The notes below the pieces were generated by a model. The model was not told the DNA's origin. It searched no databases and saw only the letters and a list, made by a program, of their open reading frames with translations. Of a stretch of DNA of 64,000 nucleotides, positions 58,348 through 64,000 are shown in pieces (the first letter of the stretch is position 1; each line of letters starts with the position of its first letter). This DNA is from Coriolopsis trogii (lineage: Eukaryota > Basidiomycota > Agaricomycetes > Polyporales > Polyporaceae): NCBI GenBank assembly GCA_020543525.1, contig JAHYIO010000036.1, forward strand, positions 1,116,001 to 1,180,000, given 5' to 3'. Position numbers and translations under genes: made by a program.

Positions 58348-59644
58348 ATGGATACATCACTCTTTAAGAGCAAAGCCACGGATACCGATGAGGCTTTCTT
58401 CATGGAACGGCTCGAGATGCTGTACGAACAAAGCCTCGGAGACCTACGCGGATTTGCCGAGCGCGAGGGACGCACGTACGAGGAGGTGTGTCGTGCGCAC
58501 CCCGAGCGTGTAGATGCAGGACCTTAGCGAATGGCCGCAGGTCAAGAGACGAATGTCCGAGTTGCACTGCAAGTCACTTTTCAAAGCGGCTAGGGCAGAC
58601 TCCTCGGTGACGTTCACAGAACGCAAAGAGCTCAGTGAGTCGCGCGGGGCATAAGGTGCAGAGTTCACGCCGCTCAAGCAGTTCATCTGGCAAGTCGGTC
58701 AGATTTTGCGGACCGTGTCGCAACAACTGGAATCATTGGAGACGCTGGCTGGGTTGCAATCCTTCCTTCTCGTTGTGAACCCACTAGACGAGAGCGACGA
58801 GGGCTTCCTCGGGGGCACTCTCAAGGGCCGCGAGTTCTGGCGAGGTCACAGAGGTTGTGGAGCGGCAGGAGCTCAGGCATTCAAGGCCCAATGTGTCCGC
58901 TCTCAACCCCATGTATCTTCTTTACCAGTCCAATTTGCGACGAAAGTAGCTGCCGCTCCCGCTGTGGCCCCACTCATAATCCAAACACCTCCCTCCACCA
59001 GTTCATCGCACAGAAAAGGTCCAGCTCGTGGGCTTAAGGCGGAACTCTACGGGGCTATGCGTGATGCACTCCGGTAAGCACTGTTCTCTGCAGGAACATC
59101 CTCGCGATTGACAACTTGTCCGTTTCTAGGGCGGTATCTGGTGTACGGAATGCAGAGATGAAGTGGACCAATCACTCCAAACTTTCCGTGTACGGCGTAG
59201 AGTTGGCGGGGTGGCCAGACGACGTACCTCATCACAATCCATCCACACTCAACGTCACGCAGAACAAGCTCTTGCTCGACTCGCTTCGGGAAGGGAAAAT
59301 GTTCTTTGTACGTACAGAGGGTGCGCAGGCGCGGGACCCGAGTGCCGGTCCTAGCGAGAGTGCGCCCGAAGACGACGAAGATGCCATCTTCGAAGACTCT
59401 ATCGACTACTCATGGGTCGTTCAGGACGCTCCTCCTGGAGCGACAGGCACAGCTGTCAGTTGGTTTAAATTTGTGAACAGCCTATAACTAATAGATGAAT
59501 CATTGTCTGCAGTCAGGGGATCCCGCCGAATCTCGTACTGCATTTGTGACAACAGGCGACGAGGGAGGTGTCGAATACACGATATCACATGTAGTGGATT
59601 CGTCCTATTCCACATACAAGCGACGACGAATCGAAGAGACATGA
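58348..59644 (+). CDS. Uncharacterised basidiomycete protein with conserved KWTNHSKLSVYGVELAGWP block
   Basis: The ATG at 58348 starts MDTSLFKSKATDTDEAFFME. Exon 1 ends YEE near 58484; later exons give DLSEWPQVKRRMSELHCKSL, FTPLKQFIWQVGQILRTVSQ and a separate block: LKAELYGAMRDALRAVSGVR, EMKWTNHSKLSVYGVELAGW, TQNKLLLDSLREGKMFFV. An acidic stretch (SESAPEDDEDAIFEDSIDYS) and a final exon (AFVTTGDEGGVEYTISHVVD, ending KRRRIEET) follow. The KWTNH...GWP block recurs in many agaricomycete proteins I have seen without a function, apparently an expanded family. No transposase or enzyme motif. A region around 58870-58990 is not clearly assigned to exon or intron; a small in-frame loss there cannot be excluded. 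Confidence 0.7.
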
Positions 59645-59929
59645 ATGGTATTGCATGATGCACACATCTGGAACGTTGTGTGCGAAGGAAGAGTGTCAGA
59701 CTTCTATGTAAACTGCTACGGCTACTGATGCAGATGCAATTTGACCGTGGGGGCGATCTACAGCGTATGTATCCTCCGTTGCTCACCCGGTTCTATGATG
59801 TGATGTGCTCTGCACTCTTGACACTGACCAAGAATCGTGCCGCTTCATCCTCAGAGAAGGAATGCTCCGCCGACGAGAGTGGTGTGTATTAGTAATATGT
59901 GCTCCACAGCAAGGAGTGGTACAATACTA

Positions 59930-61086
59930 TCATGACGCATTCTTCCTGCGGTCCTCAGCTTTCGGTGCCATCTCGTAGTCGGCAAAGCCCTGCGAGGCCT
60001 GCACGACATCATCAGGTGCATCGGGCTCGAGGTGACCTTGTGGATTCCGTCGCGCGCTGCAAAAGGACGGTGTCAGCCCTACCGTTAAGGAGGTTGGCGT
60101 ACGTGAGGCTCACCGGAAGAAGGTGTAGGACAAAACGATGTCGTCCAGACCTCGGCATTGAGGGTCGTCGAGGACGTCTCGATCTATGAAGAACAGCAGG
60201 GGCATATCGACCTCCTCCCCCGCGAGCAACTTCTGCTCCTCGAAACAGAAACATTCCACCTTGGCAAAGTAAGGGGCAATCTATGGGAGGCATAAAGTTT
60301 GGTTGGTTAAGGCCAATATGAGCTGTGGCACCATACCCTGTCAGGAGTCACATTGTATGTTGCGATGCCGATGATATCCTTGTCCGACTTATTCTTCGCT
60401 TTGTAGAACGCGAGACTCGTCTCTCCCGGAAGGACGCTCACGAACTTCTGCTGGGGCGTGAAGGACCAGGGTAGCGCGTCGGACGTGTCTGCGTTGAAGT
60501 GAACCTTGATACGCTTTGCGTCCTCTACGGGGACTAACCGATCCGCCTCGAACTTGCCCATGCCGACCTTTGGTGTACCTGCGAAGCCAGTCGCAGCACA
60601 GAACATGCGGTACAACGGGACTGCTGCATATGTCACCCCGACTCCTATCACAATCTGAGGTGCTATGTTGGATGACGCCCCGGGGATACTGTTGATGTCA
60701 CGTACCACAGCCGAAGTATACATGAGCAAGCTGCGATTCCGCGCAGCATATACCTCCTGCCTCGACTTGAAGTGTGGCCGGGATCCCGGGGGCGGAGAGC
60801 CAGGTGGTGAGGAAGACGAAGACGGCCCGGCACTTATTGAAGCTGTCCTGCGCGAGCTCCGACCAGTCAATACGCTCTCCACGCGCAGAGATTGTGCAGG
60901 TACACGCGGCGGGCGCGGTGGAACATGGTGTAGCCCCCTCTGCAGGTACGAACGTCAGAGCGGATGCATAACGACAATGTCTGCATATGTGCTCACATGG
61001 GCTTCACCGAGGATGCGTGTCTGTCGCGGGGCGAACCATGGTCCTCTGCAGGCTGGTCGTAGGATAGAGGAGCGAAGGTGGTTCAT
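59930..61086 (-). CDS. COX11: Cytochrome c oxidase assembly protein COX11/CtaG
   Basis: Mitochondrial inner-membrane copper chaperone that delivers Cu(I) to the CuB site of Cox1. The ATG at 61086 begins a targeting leader (MNHLRSSILRPACRGPWFAP) interrupted by an intron with a GTGAGC donor (about 60949-61004). The body has RNRSLLMYTSAVV (likely leading the membrane helix), the transmembrane segment with GVGVTYAAVPLYRMFCAATG, and VPVEDAKRIKVHFNADTSDA. Copper-binding CFCF is present in VECFCFEEQKLLAGEEVDMP. The family block PLLFFIDRDVLDDPQCRGLD and LSYTFFR follow, ending APKAEDRRKNAS (stop 59930-59932). An additional Cys in MFCAATG matches the third conserved Cys of the family. Four exons inferred. 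Confidence 0.96.
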
Positions 61087-61228
61087 GGTGAGAGCGCGGC
61101 GCTACGTCTGCCGCCTCTTTCCGACCTCCATCCATCATCTCGACCGGCGCGTCCAGGTCCTCCATTCCCTTGCTCGTAAACACCATCTCTGTACATACGC
61201 GCCTTCCTCGTTCTCAGATAGAATCCCT
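61087..61228. promoter_or_regulatory. Compact bidirectional promoter, COX11 / DNAJC8-like gene
   Basis: Only 142 nt separate the two start codons, so a shared core promoter is likely. No TATA box is evident. Confidence 0.65.
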
Positions 61229-62251
61229 ATGGCCGATGCGTCATCATCGTCTGCACCGAAGGCCGACGACATTGAGAAGCTGCTCAGTAGAGAAGCCACC
61301 GCCTTTCAGCGAGAGATAGAGGTCGAACGGATATTGAAGGCGTTCAAGCTCAAGTACGTCCGCCTGCTTGTCACCTCGTTGACAAGCTACTAACTTGGCA
61401 ATTCACCGTATCATCCGCCACAGTCCGTACGAGATACTAGATATTAGTAACGAAGCGACTCCGGAGGAGATCAAGAAGAAGTACAGACAGCTCTCGCTCT
61501 GTGAGCACCCCACCGCCTTGGCATGCCCCTACAGCCGGGAGCATAAGGACGTGTAAATTGACTCATTGACTGCCACCGTACGTTTCCCGATATCTAGTCA
61601 TCCATCCTGACAAGACCGCCCACCCCCGTGCACCAGAAGCCTTTGATCTCCTCAAGAAGGTTCGTACCCAGCGTTGCCAACCCTCGTTTGGCTGGGGCCT
61701 CCTCTTTGTACAAGGCTCATTCTGACACTGCTGCATATACAGGCCGAATCAGAGGTCTCCGATAAGGCTAAACGAGAGGAGTTGGATGCTGTGATTAATC
61801 AAGCACGCGTCACCCTGCTCAAGGCCCAAGGACTACCACCGACGACGCGCGATGACGACCCTAAACTGAAGAACTTGACGCCACCTTGGAAGCAGCAGGT
61901 TCAAGCCAAGGCGAAGGAGCTCTTAATTGACGAGGAAGTCCGGCGGCGAAAGTGAGTCTCGTGCACGTCATTGCTCAATAATTCAGCCGTTCATCACGTA
62001 CCGTAGAGCTGTCAAGATGAACCTTGCCAATGAAGGCTTGGAAGCGCGAAAGAAGGAGGAGGAAGTCAATGCGAAGAAGCGTAAAGCAGAGGAGGATGCG
62101 CGTTGGGAAGGTGAGTTGTCAGTATGGGTAACGTTAGTCTTGTTGTCTAACGACACGTACAGAGACACGGGAACAGCGGGTGGGCAGTTGGCGATCGTTC
62201 ACGGCCAACAGCAAGAAGAAGAAGAAAACGAAGGTTGCTCTCTTAGGCTGA
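61229..62251 (+). CDS. DNAJC8/Spf31-like nuclear J-protein
   Basis: J-domain protein of the DNAJC8 group, associated with the spliceosome in animals and fission yeast. The ATG at 61229 starts MADASSSSAPKADDIEKLLS; EIEVERILKAFKL follows. The J domain reads NPYEILDISNEATPEEIKKK, YRQLSL, then (across an intron) FIHPDKTAHPRAPEAFDLLK with HPD. After it comes the diagnostic DNAJC8 tail: REELDAVINQARVTLLKAQG, DPKLKNLTPPWKQQVQAKAK, RRRKAVKMNLANEGLEARKK and REQRVGSWRSFTANSKKKKK, ending KVALLG (stop 62249-62251). Six exons with short introns. Sits head-to-head with COX11 across 142 nt. Confidence 0.93.
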
Positions 62252-62646
62252 TTTCTACATTTCATTGCTCGGACATGTACACTAGAGGTTCTGGCGTTAC
62301 TCACGACTCGATCCCCAATGTTTATTGGAAATCTTGTTTGAGTGTGTTGGCAGCTCTTTGCTAGCCGCTGACCATGAGAGATGAGTTCAATTGATCTGTA
62401 TCGCGCGAAGTCATTTTCCAGATGACATTCGAAGGTATTAGTCTCACCTGCACCGTTCATTACATGACTGACCGTATCCTGGTTCTCGTTCAAACCCACA
62501 TGGTTCTGGCAATGAGGGGATCCTTGACTGATGATTACCACAACCACAAACTTCCAGATCAACTATAACGACCTTATCCTCCATTATGGACGCATAAAAT
62601 AAACCAACCATCCTCCGACAGAGAGTAAACACTCCATAAAGTTGTC
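62252..62646. other. Convergent intergenic region
   Basis: 395 nt between the 3' ends of the J-protein gene and the SIM-containing protein gene. No gene evidence. Confidence 0.5.
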
Positions 62647-63952
62647 TCAATCGGACAGCTCAATGACATCGTCGTCCGCCCGCCTTGCGATCCGCCTCCG
62701 CACATGGCGCGTCGGGATAGGGACGTTCTCCTTCTCGATATCTTCATCGTCGCTGATGGTAATCACGTCCAGACCGCCATTCCCAACAGCGACTTTCGAC
62801 GACGACGGCCCAGCCACAGGCGTCGACGTTGCCCGCGATCCCGGTGCAGGTGTGCTGCTAGCCTTGCGAGACGCTCCAGCAGTGGTCGCCGCAGAGCTGT
62901 AAAGCGTCGCGCTCGTAGCCTGACTCGCAGGTTCGGTCTTGATATGCGTTTGCGTTTGTGTCTGCTTCTGAGGCTGCTGGCTCTGTCCCCGCGTCTGCAT
63001 CTCCGAGTGGGTCTGGGACGTCCCCCTCGTAGTGGTGTTTGTGCTCGCGCCCGCGTTCTTCATCAGCGCCTCTTCCTCAGCCCGGGCGATCGCCTCGAAG
63101 AAGTGGTCGTTCATCTCAAACTCAGACTCGAAGTAGTCAGAGCCCAGCTCCACGAACTCGGCATCCTTGTGTTTACCCTTCTGTCTGGGGCCTTCCTTGC
63201 TCGCACTCGTGGCGCTATCCGCCCTAGGGAGCGGAGCGGGGAATCTCAATGCGGCCTTCTCTTCCTCATCACTTTCGGGAACCTCGATAGGTGGGGCGCG
63301 TGAAGGGGAGAGGCCTATCGAGCGCGCGAACTCCTTCATCGCGCTCTCCGTACCTGGGCCTCTGAGCGTCACCTTGGGGTCGGTCGACGTCGCAGTGGAA
63401 CTCGTCGGGGACGCGTCGTCGGGTGTGGAGAAGTACCGTGAGCGCGACAGAGGCTGCTGTCGGGGAGGAGGGTCTGGCGAGGGCGATCGGTTGGCGCGGC
63501 TGGGGAGTTTGCGGCGGCGAGGGCCGTCTGCGTCGTCTGCATGTTCGTCGGGGTTGAGCGCCAGGGCGTTTGACGGGCCCGCTTTGGGTTCCAGAGGCAA
63601 GGGAATCCCGCGGAGCGGAGACCGAGCGGACGGGTTAGGGGAACGGCGCTGCCCGTCTCGTGCCCGGGGTGGTGGTGTGGCTGGCGCGGGAGGTGCAGGG
63701 AGATTGTCGGGTTCGGGCCGGGCTCCTGCTTCTGCATGAGCTTCCTCTTCTGGTGCTTCCTCCCTATGGAAGATATATCAGACGTGTTGTGGGACATATA
63801 CACACAGCTCACCCTAGTCGACGCTTGAGGGCACGGTGGAAAATAGCGTCACGTCTCTCGTCGCGGTCAGCCGTCCGGTGACCTTTCAGTTCAACGCACT
63901 GCGGTTCCAGAAATGCCGTACCGCGGCGAACTGTAACGTTCTTGATGATCAT
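62647..63952 (-). CDS. Disordered protein with two C-terminal SUMO-interaction-like motifs
   Basis: Two exons inferred: the start ATG at 63952 (MIIKNVTVRRGTAFLEPQCV), preceded in frame by TAA two codons upstream, and a long exon from about 63767 joined by a GTGAGC...CCATAG intron. The first exon ends FHRALKRRLG and phase continues as EEAPEEEAHAEA. The long exon is mainly disordered: Pro/Arg/Ser-rich, with a Thr/Gln tract (QKQTQTQTHIKTEP). A more ordered acidic block, VELGSDYFESEFEMNDHFFE, lies in the middle. The C-terminus carries two hydrophobic-acidic motifs, DVITISDDEDIE and, as the last residues, DDDVIELSD, both typical SUMO-interaction motifs. The basic stretch RHVRRRIARRADDD lies between them. 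No enzyme domain. A nuclear SUMO-reading role is inference. Confidence 0.8.
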
Positions 63953-64000
63953 CTGTTATCGTCGCGATTGAGCCTGACTTCAGTACCGTGCACACGCGCC

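Noticed and set aside
1..64000. Secondary-metabolite cluster, transposon, CRISPR or tRNA genes
   Set aside because: No polyketide or peptide synthase, terpene cyclase, transposase or reverse transcriptase motifs, no spaced direct repeats, and no convincing tRNA A/B boxes were seen.

Overview
The window is nuclear DNA of a filamentous basidiomycete, most likely an agaricomycete; a wood-decaying polypore is a reasonable guess, but the sequence alone does not fix the genus. The evidence is about 23 intron-rich protein genes with short GT-AG introns (typically 50-70 nt, often with a CTAAC- or CTGAC-like branch site near the acceptor), compact spacing, genes on both strands without operons, and clear eukaryotic housekeeping proteins (CUL3, exportin-T, COX11, PalA/Rim20, Wss1). 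I see no tRNA, rRNA, CRISPR array, transposase or retroelement.

Layout. 1-5066: 5' part of 6-phosphofructokinase (minus, running off the left edge), a divergent Wss1-type SUMO-dependent protease, and a DUF3421/natterin-like protein. 5637-10709: PalA/Rim20 (alkaline-pH signalling, ESCRT-associated) and a small four-exon membrane protein. 10710-13164: a gene-poor stretch with only doubtful ORFs. 13165-19737: a secreted GH5 exo-beta-1,3-glucanase, an unnamed conserved protein that looks mitochondrial, and an ER J-protein. 20158-29582: cullin-3, exportin-T (LOS1) and an F-box protein, all on the minus strand. 30461-34542: two lineage-restricted proteins, one membrane-anchored and one Gln-rich. 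35047-46997: a secreted sedolisin (S53), a coiled-coil protein, a Shewanella-like metallophosphatase, a GPI-type A1 aspartic protease and a glutathione peroxidase. 48750-63952: a Pro-rich orphan with a duplicated motif, an RMND1/DUF155 protein, a monoacylglycerol lipase, a Gfo/Idh/MocA oxidoreductase, the RPL4 chaperone Acl4, an uncharacterised nuclear-looking protein, COX11, a DNAJC8/Spf31-type J-protein and a protein with two SUMO-interaction-like motifs.

No biosynthetic cluster or defence island is evident. Three secreted wall- or protein-degrading enzymes (GH5 glucanase, S53 sedolisin, GPI aspartic protease) lie in the same 64 kb as PalA, but that looks like ordinary gene mixing. I reconstructed many splice sites by hand from phase and family conservation. 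The most informative are several very small exons: 15 nt in Wss1, 24 and 18 nt in cullin-3, 24 nt in the small membrane protein, and short terminal exons that complete the DUF3421 C-terminus and an ER-retention tail. Several carry functional residues that ORF-based annotation would lose. I found no convincing undescribed multigene system; the best novelty candidates are single genes and splicing features, listed as findings.
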